Part shown: piece after piece, positions 1 to 11,308 of the stretch
Numbering within the stretch: position 1 is the stretch's first letter
How the letters are laid out: the number at the start of each line of letters is the position of its first letter
Origin: Dactylorhiza incarnata
Taxonomy: Eukaryota; Streptophyta; Magnoliopsida; Asparagales; Orchidaceae
Length of the DNA stretch: 64,000 bases
Direction of reading: 5' to 3'
Assembly: GCA_033032865.1 (NCBI GenBank)
Contig: JAWHQI010000170.1
Coordinates: 5,035,501 to 5,099,500 of the forward strand
Translations under genes and position numbers: made by a program
Notes under the pieces: model-generated
The model's database searches: none
Told to the model about the DNA's origin: nothing
The model's input: the letters and a program-made list of their open reading frames with translations, nothing else

Positions 1-269
1 CATGATTGATCGAAATACTGACAATATTTTTAGAATACTACAGTATTCCGCGAAAATAACTCCACCGTAGAATACCAGATCGTAGGACTGTATTGTTTCT
101 CCCACCTAAAACTAAGTTGGAGAAACACACCTATTTTTTTTCATATTTATAGAGGGAAAACAATTAATAACCGGTATGTGCAATATTACTCAAACTCATA
201 CATAGTCCATTCATTGACAGGACATTACAAAACTACTTAAATCTATACATAGCATATTCTTTGACAATT

Positions 270-1115
270 ACAAAATTTAACTTCATTGACTTTGCTTGTT
301 GCACATTCCTAAGCGGCATGGTGCACTTGGAGGCTCACTCAAAAACTCGTCCAAATGCAAAGAACCTTCCTTTGTCGGATGCGGGAATCATCTTCGAAAT
401 CCTAAAGCATGAGAGGACACTATGGGTCACAGTTTTTGATGGCGTTCACATACTGATCATTGAGCGGACCCTCTTAAAGATTCTCAACGCGATATCTCTG
501 GGCCTTGGAGGGGGGCGAAAGGTGAAAGATCATCATTTCCAGTAGGGCGGTGCTGGCGGGCAACCAAGTCTGCATCACGCACTTCACCAAAGCCTTGCCA
601 ACAACTTACTTCTCATTCTTCATCGTGACCCCGAGCTTGGAGAGCATCGGCCACAATTTGTCCTTTTGATCATTTATGCAAGCTTTAATAATCTGCTTGA
701 TTGGCTCGCAGCAGAACCGGACGAAAGTGTTAAACCATCACACTCATTTTCCATTTCAAAACCCGGGTCAAGGATTGGAGAGAGGCCTATTATTATAAGC
801 ACGAGTGGACCGTCTGTGTAGACGTGTCTTTTTTGATTCATGCTAGACCGTCCAACAAAAACCATGCAAGTTGCAGGTGGGAGAGCCGGTGTTCTTCGAA
901 GTCCACTTCTTTGTCGACGGGTCGAAGAAGTTCTCACCCCAGAGCCTCTCCATCATCTTGGATTCGTAGACTCCAAACATGGAGGCATACATTTTCGCGA
1001 AAATTGTTAAAATGAAAGCCCAACCATGAAGCCCAGCCGAGAAGAGGATCTTCGTATGTGGCCATGATGAAGTTTGCATTCTCAATAACACGCCGAAATG
1101 TCTGTTAAGCCTCAC
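270..1115 (-). pseudogene. eEF2: Elongation factor 2 relic, central region
   Basis: Read on the minus strand, this stretch contains recognisable blocks of plant translation elongation factor 2, the GTPase that translocates the ribosome. Blocks with [49 protein letters not shown] and [10 protein letters not shown] appear in the order expected for EF-2. The match is broken: about a dozen residues are missing before the SAGLHGWAF block, a piece of roughly 150 bp is inserted after the KNTG block, and there are in-frame stops (for example after VTMKNEK and after VENL). It is therefore not translatable. The N-terminal exon lies at 2107-2197 and still ends in a splice donor, which suggests a duplicated gene copy rather than a retrocopy. 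Family identity rests on the long conserved blocks and is secure; the exact ends are not. Confidence 0.85.
725..872. repeat. Short insertion inside the EF-2 relic
   Basis: This segment interrupts the EF-2 homology between the codons for the KNTG..TC block and the FVRFC block. It does not resemble EF-2. It contains GACCGTCCAACAAAA and TAGACGTGTCT, and similar words recur near 26990-27040, so it may be a fragment of a dispersed repeat. I saw no clear terminal repeats or target duplication. Confidence 0.45.
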
Positions 1116-1365
1116 CTATCCATCTTGTTAAAAGTTAAGACGGGCCTGATTCTCTCTCCGAGGGCTCGTCGGAGAACAGTTTCAGTCTGCACGCAAACAC
1201 CCTCCACGCAAACCACAACCACAAGGCCGCCGTCAGTAATTCGCAATGCGCCGTCAGTAAGAGTAGATTTGCCTGCAAACCAATTAGAATGTTAAAGCAA
1301 TTTGAGTTGATAAATTCAGATGAGGAAATTATGCACTATAGATGATAAATTGATAATATCATTAG

Positions 1366-1650
1366 TGTTGAAGGTGGGCCCGCATGGGCCCACAACCCGA
1401 CTACAGTCGGTGCACCCCAACCCACCCGGTGCACACACTTCAGCCTTCTATCCGGGGGGTGGGTTATTGAGGCTGGGAATCAATCCTAGGACCTCCTTTA
1501 TCAGAGCTGCAGCTCAGTTGGGTATTGGAGACTCAATACCCACCCCCGGATAAAAGGCCGAAGTGCGTGCAACCGGGTGGAGAAGTGAGCTGGGGTGCAC
1601 TGCTACAGTCGGGATGTGGGCCCACGCCTTGTGCGGGACCACCTTCAACA
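1366..1650. mobile_element. Solo-LTR-like foldback element, 285 bp
   Basis: The element begins TGTTGAAGGTGG and ends CCACCTTCAACA, so the termini are perfect 12-bp inverted repeats with the TG..CA ends typical of LTRs. It is flanked by the 5-bp direct repeat ATTAG (1361-1365 and 1651-1655), the usual size for LTR retroelements. The inverted similarity continues inward (GTGGGCCCA, CTACAGTCGG, CTATCCGGGGGTGGG and their complements), so nearly the whole element could fold on itself. There is no coding sequence. A solo LTR of a small TRIM/SMART-like element is the best reading; a foldback MITE is the alternative. Confidence 0.7.
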
Positions 1651-2106
1651 ATTAGAACAGTTAAAAAAAAGTATCTGAAATCAGAAACACACATGTTGCT
1701 GATTAAGCTTTTTACAATGGAATGTAATTTAAATTCAATTGTTGTATATATAAAACTAAATAGTTTTCATTTATGTATTCCAAAAAGTATTCTACTTAAG
1801 GAGAATATTTCTAATTTTGGCAGTCAGATATACTTAGAGAAAATATACTACAATCTACATGCAAAGGATTCCAATAGTAATTAAACTTGCAAACAGTGAT
1901 TCCAAGAATTCAAGTTTACAAAATCTATGATTGGATAAAGATCAAATGACAGGTTGATTATTTAGCATGAAAATCATGTATCTACAGCCTACTGGTATGA
2001 TCATGCTTCATCGTATCCCCAAGGATAAATAAAAAAACTAATCCAAAAATAAACACTCAAGCATTATATGTGGAACTCATACGAAATAAGCGGAACTCGT
2101 ACGTAC

Positions 2107-2202
2107 CATGAACAACATGAGCAATCACGGACATGTTTCGAATATTATGTTTAAGATCCATAATCCTTCGCAGCTCCTCCGCTGTAAACTTCACCATCTT
2201 GT
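2107..2202 (-). pseudogene. eEF2: Elongation factor 2 first coding exon
   Basis: On the minus strand an acceptor (CTTACATCAG) precedes ACAAG and an ATG at 2197. The reading frame begins [14 protein letters not shown] and continues to [11 protein letters not shown], which is the N-terminus of plant EF-2 with one key change: the conserved AHVDHG of the GTP-binding P-loop reads AHVVHG. The exon ends in a good donor (CATG|GTACGT) at 2107. No second exon with the following GKST region is visible; the next homology starts near 1105, after the foldback element at 1366-1650. This is the 5' end of the relic at 270-1115, so the copy carried introns when it was duplicated. The exon is clear; loss of function follows from the downstream damage. 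Confidence 0.85.
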
Positions 2203-5200
2203 CTGATGTAAGTGATCAACTAGTATAACTAATCAAAATCTGCACACATGATGAAATATTCAGTAATATTCCTAAAAAAAACAGTACTATTACCAGTTAA
2301 TCAAAAAAATCTGGTATTACACAAAAAATTTCCCAAAAATAATACAGCAGAAGGTAAGAGAACCACCTACATGACTGAGGTATTGAGTTTGAGCAAAAAC
2401 TGTAATTAACACAACAACAACAAAACAAGAAAAGATATGAAAAACATCATGCCTTGTCTAGTTTAAATAAGAAACTCAAGTTTAGCTTCACCTAGCTAGG
2501 TAAATTTTGAATCAAAGGAGAATGTAGAAACCTAAAACCAATTAGATGTGAGTTCTTGGAGAAAATTATAGATGGGCTGGTAAAGCTAGCATAAGAAAAA
2601 GGAAATCAGCGCTATAAAAGCACCGCCTGCATCGGCTCTTGGAACCTGCAATATCATTAAGATTGCGATTAATGTAACACCCATCAGTATTAACATTTAA
2701 TGATGTTTCTAGAATGTGCTATGTTTAAGCTTTATATATCCATGTAATCGTTTTGATCAAAGCAAGTAAAATCCTTCTTATTTCAAAACCATTATCTCTT
2801 CCTCTGCCGCAATCTCCACCCGAAAATCTCAGTTAAAACCAAAGTAGTATTAAGTAAAAAACATCAGCTAGAGCTCCTACATGAAAATATATTTGAATGT
2901 GGAGAAGCAGGAAATTTTGAAACATCAATGTTAGATGAAGAAACCTAATAAGGTGTTACCACTTCCTGATGACTTTGCTTTAGATGTGAATATTTGACTT
3001 TGCTTTAGATGTAAAAACATCAATGTTAGATGTGAAGTTTTTAATGAAGAAACCTAAAAAGGACTGCAAGAGCAATTTAATGGTTCACAATTGGGATAAG
3101 GGAGAAGACCTACCTATGTATAAGTGAAATCCTCAAAATTAAGAAGAGACCTATGATCGATTCGGTGATCAAACCATGAATTGTACATTTGAAAGACCGA
3201 GATCAAATAACTAGCGATGATAATTCAATTCTTTGCAAGTTATTTTTTGTTATTTTATTTATTTCTTATTGTATTTTGATTTTGAATTTGAATTTCCATT
3301 ATCCTAGGAAATGGTTGAGAGCTGCGATAGCTTTCTCCTTACTATAAGGTGGGTATCGTAAAGCTAATTCGAGAGAATGAATCTCTCAGTATTCTTTCAT
3401 GCAAGTTTGATTTCTATTGAATGAAAAAAGAAAAAGACAACTTTCCACAAAAAGAATAACCTTCCTCTCTTTCTAGGTTCCCTTTGTTTTTCTAGGTAAT
3501 TCTTCCTCTAATATAATTTGATTGTTTACTTAACTGGAAAGTATCAGGATCTTAAACATAGGCATCAATAGTCATTTGGATCACTCAACAACATCTAGAG
3601 GTGCTCAGGTGAAAAACAGGATATTAACAATTTCATTTTTTTTGTAAATTCTCCAAGCTATATTCAAGCGTTAAGACCTCTTTGATTTTTATATGAAGCT
3701 TCAGACCCTCTATGAATCTATATACTAACGCTTCATAATTCAACAACTCGGCTTGAGAACAATCATGAATTAGTGCCCTTTGAATTTACATACTAACAGG
3801 TCATAAGTAAAGTACAAGCTAGCTTTAGCTAATATGCATGAAAATTTAAGATTAACCATGATACAAGGTTGATGAGGAATATAAGAAGTCAACACCATAT
3901 TGAGCCAACTCCATATTGAGTCATTTTTAGTTGGATCAAATCGAGACAGAACTTAGTTTCATTGAGATTGAATAAAAATGATCTATTTGATTTGAAGCCA
4001 AAATTAAATAAATCTTTTTCACCATCCCTCTTATTATACTTAGAGTTATTTCATGACTAATGATCATATTGTGGTTCCAATTGCTTCCTCTGTTTAGATT
4101 TTGTTGAAGATCCGAGTCCTTATTTCTATGTTTCCCTCTACATCTACTGTCTCAAATATGCTAGAATAACTTATACTCGAAAAAGCAATAGTATTTTGAA
4201 GTATTAAGGTCTTAAATAGCTCCTCCACATCCTTTGGTGATTGCGGTGCTCAATAGCTCCTTGGCATCTAAAAAAAGCTTCAAATATTTTGGGATTGTTG
4301 CATCCATTATATAACTACTGTAAAAAGGGATGCTTACAAATCTCTCTTGAAGGTGTACATACAACAATTGACATCTCAAGAAGATGCAAGTTTGCCGTTG
4401 TTTTGAAGCATTTTAAAATAACACATAGGATTCTGCTCATAATCACTATAAAAATATCACCTCCCCCAACTCAATTACTTCGTTTGCTAAAATCTACAAT
4501 GAATCTTCATTGAGATTGGTAGCCATACTAAATATGTCTTCTAATTTGTAAAACCTTGTTTCTACTTAAAGTGTCTTATCGAGACTCATAAAAATGTAAA
4601 ATTTAATAGAAAAGAGTCTAGAGCAACCTTCAGTGTGTCTCGTATCTATGTTTCTTAGCTTTAGGCAATGAATTTCAAAATACTTGATCAATAAGCAAAT
4701 TTATAGCCTCTACTAAAGCATCCAAGTTTGGAACAATTGAACTAGGCAACATGTGGCAAAGTACTTGCTAGACAAAACCACCCAATTTTGGAGAAAAATT
4801 TAAGGAGGAATGTACATGAGAAAGAATATCAGTCTGATTCATATTACCTACTGCAAGCTAGCAACTAATCCGAATATTCCACCATGCAACTCAATGAAGC
4901 TCATCTTGATGAACCCCCTTTGAAACATACTGCTCAAACCCGCCCCACTCTATTTTTTATATATTCCACTGAAAAAGTAACCAAAACACTTGAGAATGTC
5001 ATTATCCAAAAGTTGAGATACCTTAATTATCAAATTGCATTAGCTCATGAAAAAGACACACGCCCTCCCGTGAAAAAGAATTCAATCTCTTTTTGTGTTT
5101 AACACGGAAATGATAGAAAGACTTAAACATTGGTTGTGCAGCACTGATCGATCATGATCCTTGATCAAAGAAGAATGTTGGTTAGAAGAAAGCAGGCGAA

Positions 5201-5899
5201 TAGAGCATCTAAATAAATTCCTAAACCTAAGCATTCAAATCTTCTTGAAAGATAAAGCAATTGGATATAGCCACGGATCCAATCATCAAATTTCGAATGA
5301 CTAGCATTTTTGGAATAATCAAAGTTAATTCGACCCAATAATTATGTTCCTTTGAACAAAAATAAAATTGATTCAGATGTGCATGGACTGAGTTTAACAA
5401 TTTCAATGTGAATTGATATAGTATACTTTAAGTATAATAGAGTATTATTTCAATCATATCAAATCAAAAATGAAAAGTAGCCTCTGCAAGCAGAACCTGA
5501 TGAACAGAAACACGGGGATGATTAATAGGCGTTTAAGATACCAACACATAATCAAGCAAACTATTTCATAAGATCTATATCATCTCAAGCAAATAAAACA
5601 GAAAATTGTTCACAAGTATAATCCTCAGATCCATAGAAAACGCGCAGCATACACGATTCAAACTAAAAAAATCAAATACAACCCTTCTGATTCCTAACTA
5701 GAACCATACAAAATACAAGAAAATCGCCTTCAAGAGGATTCCGATTTAGACTAAAAATGAATTCTTACAAAAAAGGCAAATCATCAAATGAAAACAGCCG
5801 AAACTTTCAGGATCTAAGAACAACGATACTCAGATCTACAACAGAATCATATGCAGAGAACAAAATTAAAATCACAAGAATCGTTAGTGATGGCAGAAC
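2203..5899 (-). other. AT-rich stretch, possible EF-2 leader intron
   Basis: I see no gene in this AT-rich 3.7-kb stretch; the short open frames have no recognisable homology. An acceptor at its lower end precedes the EF-2 ATG, and a donor-like CAG|GTTCTG lies at its upper end, so it may be the former 5'-UTR intron of the EF-2 copy. This is inference. Confidence 0.35.
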
Positions 5900-6040
5900 C
5901 TGAGGATGAGAAGAGCGTTGCGGCGAAGAAGGATTCGAAAATCCTAACGCAGTAGAGAAACTCTGAATATGAGAATATATGCATACGCCCGTGAGGATAA
6001 AGATGGTGATCAGCTCGGGCTCTCCGTGATTTTATTGATT
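5900..6040 (-). other. Possible 5'-UTR exon of the EF-2 copy
   Basis: The minus strand is richer in GC than its surroundings (TTCTTCGCCGCAACGC) and ends in CATCCTCAG|GTTCTG, a plausible splice donor. Position and character fit a leader exon for the EF-2 relic, but there is no coding content to prove it. A TATA-like CTATAAATAA lies on the minus strand near 6180. Confidence 0.25.
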
Positions 6041-6224
6041 GATTGAAACGGTTACAACAAGATTAGAAATGAAATTTGATGCTCCAAAAGGTACCCGCAG
6101 ACTCTGTTGTAGGGTATGTGGGTACTGAGGAGATCTTGACACGAGCTTCGATGCTTTTGCAGGCACTATTCGTGACTTATTTATAGGTCACATGGGGTCT
6201 GCCAGCGGGCAGCTTTTGAAAAAA

Positions 6225-7300
6225 CGGGTTACCCGCCTACAAGATGAGACAAAATGAGGAAAATGCTAAGCACAAAGAATGATCAAAGATCTTGCGAATA
6301 TCCAAGGAGTGACCATGAATACTGCACTGGTAGATGCGAATACTCGAGTGGATCAGTGATTGCGCTCGTAGGAGCAGCGAGTTCTCTTGATTGACTAGTG
6401 AATTCCTTCAGATGGGTTTACTAAGGTTAACAAAGAGAAAGACAATTGTTGGCTTGGTTTTCGATGACGAGCTCCGCGGGACTCGGGCGTACACACAAGC
6501 ACATCAAATCTTATTTTTCCAAGACACCCGTACCTAAAGCGGAATGACCCGCAAGGACTCGAGCCAATCTCAGCTCATAACTGTCATTATGCCAGGCTAA
6601 TTCACCTTGCTTATAGACTCGCTACGACAAGTGCCTTATAGCCAACTCTTGGTTAGGGAGAGTTGGAAGTGGGAGGCAAGTGCTTCGACGACCTTCCAAT
6701 GCCATCAAATGACCGATCGCCCAAATATTATCTTTTGAGATATTAATGATGTTTTGAGTTCCTTTGGGAGGAAGATTAGGGAGATTGGTCTTTTTATGGC
6801 AATGGAAGGTCGTCGAAGCACTTGCATCCCATTTCCTACTCTCCCTAACCAAGAGTAGGCTATAGGGCACTTGCCGTAGCGAGCCTATAAGCTAGGTGAA
6901 TTAGCCTGGCATAATGGCAGTTACGAGCTGAGATTGGCTCGAGTTCTTACGAGTCATCCCACTTTTGGTACGGTTATCTCGGCAAAATAAAATTTGATGT
7001 GCTTGTGTGTATGCCAGAGTCCCGCAGAACTCGTCATCGAAAACCAAGCCAAGACGTGTCTTTCTCTTTGTTGATGTTAGTAAACCCATCTGAAGGAATT
7101 CAACGGTGACTCAAGGGAACTCGCTACTCCTACGACCGCAATCATCGATCCACTTCAGTATTCACATCTACCACCGCAGTATTCACGGACACCCCTTGGA
7201 TATTCGCAAGATCTTTGATCGTTCTTTGTTTAGAATTTTCCTCACTTTGTCTCATCTTGTAGGCACAGAGAACGAGGTGACCCGCCTACAAGATGAGGCA
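6225..7300. mobile_element. Large foldback element with arms of about 480 bp
   Basis: Two long inverted arms, about 6231-6706 and 6796-7272, surround a centre of roughly 95 bp near 6751. Matching words include CTACAAGATGAG with its complement, the region around GGTTTTCGATGACGAG, and the innermost CTTCGACGACCTTCCA. The arms differ by scattered substitutions, so the element is not recent. A further copy of CCCGCCTACAAGATGAG follows the right arm at about 7276. No transposase is encoded; the one open frame across the centre (6622-6870, minus) has no recognisable homology. This is a non-autonomous foldback transposon or an old inverted duplication. Confidence 0.7.
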
Positions 7301-7439
7301 CTTGTCGTAATATTTGTGGCTTTGAGTATTCGCCCACTCACAGCACCCTCATTTCTTTATTTTGTTGAATGTAGAGCTGAGACGTTTTCTACCCCCAACA
7401 CATGTGTTTTGTTATCTTCTGCCACATATTAATGAATCA

Positions 7440-8058
7440 ACCAATGATCCTTATTAAACTATATATAGATGCCGATCACATTATAAATCCATCTTGCGGT
7501 CATACCGTGTTTTGCATATCTCTATTACTTTAGAGGGTTACCAATTCATTGATTTCGCTATATTTTGTCTCTTTTTTTTGGAGATCTACTTGGTTGTTGC
7601 CAAAGTGTTTCTTCAAAATTATGCACCGATACAACGAACAATCGTAAATCACAAACACGATTTGCTTCGAATCAATTTTCTTCGCCTTCTAATCCAGATC
7701 TGATATGCGGCTTAATTACATTACATCAGTCTTTATATTCTTTGGCATGATCACATTATATATAGAAATATATGAGATGTGGCCTAGAATTCATGAGGAG
7801 TCCATCCCAAAGTTAAAATTCCCACTCTTTTGTTTCCTGCCCGCTCATCCCAGATCCTATTTCGGCGAATATACTCTCCGTTCCCGCTGTTTCAAAATCC
7901 TTTGTGTTAGTCCTCCCCTCGAGCCACGCAGTTTTCTCGCTCGCGTCCCAGATCATCGCGCCCCGCCGGCGTCCTAGTCCCCTCTTTCATCTCCTTCTCT
8001 CAGCTACGAGAATTGCAAAGACGAATAGAAACACAACCTCCTCTGGAAAATATTGCTT
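7440..8058. other. No gene seen
   Basis: Mostly AT-rich DNA. A GC-richer patch at 7900-8000 looks like untranslated or promoter DNA, but I could assign it to no gene. Confidence 0.4.
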
Positions 8059-8220
8059 ATGTAATAGAATTATTTTCAAATTTCAATAGAAATAAATAAT
8101 ATCAATAGAATTTTTTCGTAATGAAAAACGAGTATTTAGAAAGAAATGAAATAAAATGTTATAAAAATTAAAGTAAGAAATCGAGAATGGGTACCACACC
8201 CGGCTAGATCTTAAAACTCT
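8059..8220. repeat. Copy A of a dispersed repeat
   Basis: This matches 9670-9905 in direct orientation: shared words include TTATTTTCAAATTTC, AATAGAATTTTTTCG, AACGAGTATTTAGAA and AAAGTAAGAAATCGAG. The two copies flank the copia gag remnant at 8690-9180, so they may be diverged LTR pieces of one element, but the match is partial and I could not define ends. Confidence 0.5.
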
Positions 8221-8289
8221 GATCCGAGGTGCAACTATTGAAGGCGACTTCACGAGTTTTGCCAAGGCATTTTGCGAGGGCCTTCCAGG

Positions 8290-8504
8290 AGGGACGATAG
8301 AATTGTGATGGATATCTTTGAGTTGTTCTCGGGTTTTAATCAACTCATCTTACATTATGTTCCAAGGGAAGCAAATAGGGTGCACCAACTTTTGTGCGCA
8401 AAATGCCAAAAAATTGTAATTTCTTATGACATGCTTTAGAGTCAGCACTACCAAAGTTCCGCCAGCTTGTCCAAGCGAATCCGGAGAGCGTAATTACCTC
8501 GTAA
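8290..8504 (+). pseudogene. RNase H-like fragment of a non-LTR element
   Basis: In the plus frame GFNQLILHYVPREANRV resembles the end of the RNase H-type domain (RVT_3 class) common in plant non-LTR retroelements and their derivatives, where LxYVPREANRVAD is a hallmark. The frame meets a stop and then continues as a plausible C-terminal tail (ESALPKFRQLVQ) ending at TAA 8502-8504. The upstream catalytic part was not recognised. It is a small decayed fragment beside copia debris. Confidence 0.5.
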
Positions 8505-8689
8505 TTGTACCTTCTTCTTTTTTAATGCAAATGCAAATTTGAATTGTGGTTTGACGGCATTTGACTTGCTAGTCACTGGTCAGTCTTCGTATATATAGAA
8601 GCAATTAGCTAGTGAACTAATGATTTGTACGACTACAAACAAAACATCATTTCTCTTTTCCAAAGTTAGACTTGGGATGACCCCGTTTG

Positions 8690-9180
8690 GAATTATGAGT
8701 ATGTTTTGGGTTTCGGGAATCCGGACAAGTGTGGATTGGATTCAGTTGGGTTCACCTTAGGAGCATGATCCTTAGGAGTTTTGGAATAATTATTTTTATG
8801 TTCTTCCTCTATGTGGATGACATTTTGGACTTGAACATAAGTCAAATTGACTTGATAATGTCTAAGTTTAATATTAAAGATGGACAAGGAATCGGGCAAG
8901 GAATCTATTAGACATGCTACCAAATAATTTTCGGAAAAAATTGAATCATCGATACGAATTTTGGCTAACATTTCATCTAGTTGGTGGAGTTAGGAGTTAA
9001 TGGGCTTGAAAGCATCTATTTTAAACCCGAGGAGGTTAGAAACGTTATAACATTTTATACTCACATTATCATGGTTATAGCGTGCTTCAAGTCCGCTCCA
9101 CAAATCTTTAGATGTGCGGTATTGTAGGAAAACATCGTATATAAGCTTTCCGATAAAACACTTAGTGTGCAATTCCTACA
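8690..9180 (-). pseudogene. Ty1-copia gag fragment (UBN2 type)
   Basis: Two minus-strand frames, 9172-8990 and 8971-8693, together give a copia gag core. Typical features are the DLWSGLEARY block, the YNVSNLLGFK block, and later VACLIDSLPDSL followed by a lysine- and proline-rich tail. A stop separates the two frames, and no zinc knuckle, protease or polymerase follows. The fragment sits between the two repeat copies at 8059-8220 and 9670-9905. Gag proteins of this type form the virus-like particle of the retrotransposon; this one is inactive. Confidence 0.7.
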
Positions 9181-9669
9181 ATAATATTCTATATTTACCG
9201 AATCTCTGTAAGGAATGCATCTAACATATGTACTTGTTGTGTTGGTACTAGAAAGAGATGCCGATAAAATTGAAGTAGGTATAATGTTTGCATTTTCATT
9301 AGTATTAGTGTTTTCGGATTGTTCTAATTATATGGTGCAGGTTCGAAAATTTCAGACAATAATCTAAGAGTATTGTTTAACTAATATTCTACTTGCGTTT
9401 GTCATCGGCGAAAATAAGTTTCATTAAATTTTTCAGGTTTGATCCCCGCAAAATCATCGAAATTGCGAGATGTCGTAGTAAAATCTGTAATTTAAAATAA
9501 AATAAAATAAACAGCATGCAACAACAAGAAATAAAGACAATTATATTCTCTTTATTCTTGAAATTTATTTATTATTCTTGGACTTCTCAAATTATACTCA
9601 ATTACGATTTCTCATTGCTACTAGGCAGTTTGTGAGATAATACCACAGCATGGCCTTTTCACAAGAGAT

Positions 9670-9905
9670 TATAATGTGAAAATCATCTTCTTTAGATAAA
9701 GTTATTTTCAAATTTCTTTAAAAAATAGATAATAATATACATATTTTTAATAGAATTTTTTCGGAATAAAAAACGAGTATTTAGAATGAAATAAAATGCT
9801 ATAGAAATCAAAGTAAGAAATCGAGCTTTGGTAAGACATGAAGTTGCACCACCATCCGACAACACTTTCAACCGATGCTCACTTCTCCAAGGTACAACAC
9901 CCAAC
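9670..9905 (-). repeat. Copy B of a dispersed repeat, possible LTR part
   Basis: This is the partner of 8059-8220. It lies upstream of the copia gag remnant on the minus strand, as a 5' LTR would. About 170 bp farther upstream the minus strand has a TATA-like CTATAAATAG. The supposed PBS region (about 9635-9650) only loosely resembles the tRNA-Met type. Confidence 0.4.
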
Positions 9906-10067
9906 TAGATCTCAAAATTTCAATGTGCGCAAACACTAAAGAAGCACAAAGCGCCCGAACTTTCACTTAATGAAGCAAACGTATAATCGAAGAAAATAAT
10001 GCTAAAATATGAGAGCTTTAGGAAGAACATGAGAAATATATTGTGTATGCATCTCATATTTTAGAGG

Positions 10068-10082
10068 ACTATTTATAGACTC
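10068..10082 (-). promoter_or_regulatory. TATA-like box of the copia remnant
   Basis: The minus strand reads GAGTCTATAAATAGTCC, a good plant TATA context, upstream of the repeat at 9670-9905 and of the copia gag. It would be the LTR promoter if that region is the old 5' LTR. Confidence 0.4.
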
Positions 10083-10169
10083 AAAATTCATTTCAAAATT
10101 TATTAAACTATTAATACATTTAATCATAACAATTAATACTAAATATTAATAATATTTAATATTAATAGT

Positions 10170-11300
10170 TATAATAAAAACGTTTTATAGCAATATAAAT
10201 ATTTGTATTTAGTAATAATATTTTAAGATTTTCACCATTAAGTATTTTAAAAATCCCAGCCTCTCTACTTGAGTATTTATGTAATCTCCCAAACTGTCAT
10301 TTTCTTTAAGCTGCCTTCCCCATTAAAAGTCATGATATCTCAGACTCATACATGTATAAATATCACACTAAGTGGCTATTAGCAGCCCGCTATTGAAAAA
10401 AATGGCTATCAACAGACCACCTTGGTTCACATGTCTCTTTGATTTTTTTTCAATGATCTGCACATTATTGAAGTTGATTGGTCTGCCAATAACAGTGCCA
10501 CAAAAAATAGATTTGAACTTGTTACAGTATTCTAAAGCTTATCTTGACCTTGACCATCTCATTTCAGCATCAGCCCTACCCACATTCCTTTCTTGCAAGC
10601 CAAAACAACCGCTGCCAGCCATCCACTTGTCCAAAGATCCTTCTTTTCATGGTGTTTAGGTAAGAAAATCACATAACTTTCAGATTGTTGGCTCCACTTG
10701 ACCCGGTTAACCGAGTTCGAGTCCTACTCGAATCAAACAAGCTCGAGCCCACTCGCAACGACATTCATTATCTTCTCAAAATAGCCTCTAGTAAAACATT
10801 ATCTACCCTTCTATACTAAATTACAAGAGAAAACTTGGGTAGACCAACCTTCAATTTCAATCCCCCTGACCTATCAGAACGCGCGATATTTTAATGCTCC
10901 CGTGCGCATAGTGCATTGTCGTTACTTAAGTGAAGACCGAATACTATCATCGTCGCACGCCATGCATAGGGGATCCCATGCACGTCTGCTATGTTTTGTT
11001 CTATAACGACGAAGCTGAGGGAAAAAACGGTCATTTTGCCTGAAAGAAGAATCATTTATTCAATTAACAAAGGGTTCAAACTTTCCAAAATTGAGATTAG
11101 GGGATAAAACTCTTGATTGGCTACAAATTGCCATCTGATTACCATTGCTAGATAAGAAAAACCTAATAACAGCTGCACATAACTTGCTAAAGTCACCAGT
11201 TAACCAAAAAAATCAACCCCATTCCTTCAACAGAGGCAGGAGGAACCCATAACTAGCTGAATCTTGTGCACAACAACCTGAATTCTTCAGCTCTTCATAT
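10170..11300. other. No gene seen
   Basis: AT-rich spacer downstream of the AUX/IAA gene. The open frame at 10372-10659 has no recognisable domain. Confidence 0.4.
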
Positions 11301-11308
11301 AAGAAAAT

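Noticed and set aside
843..1115. A working EF-2 exon
   Set aside because: Deletion, insertion and stops around it.
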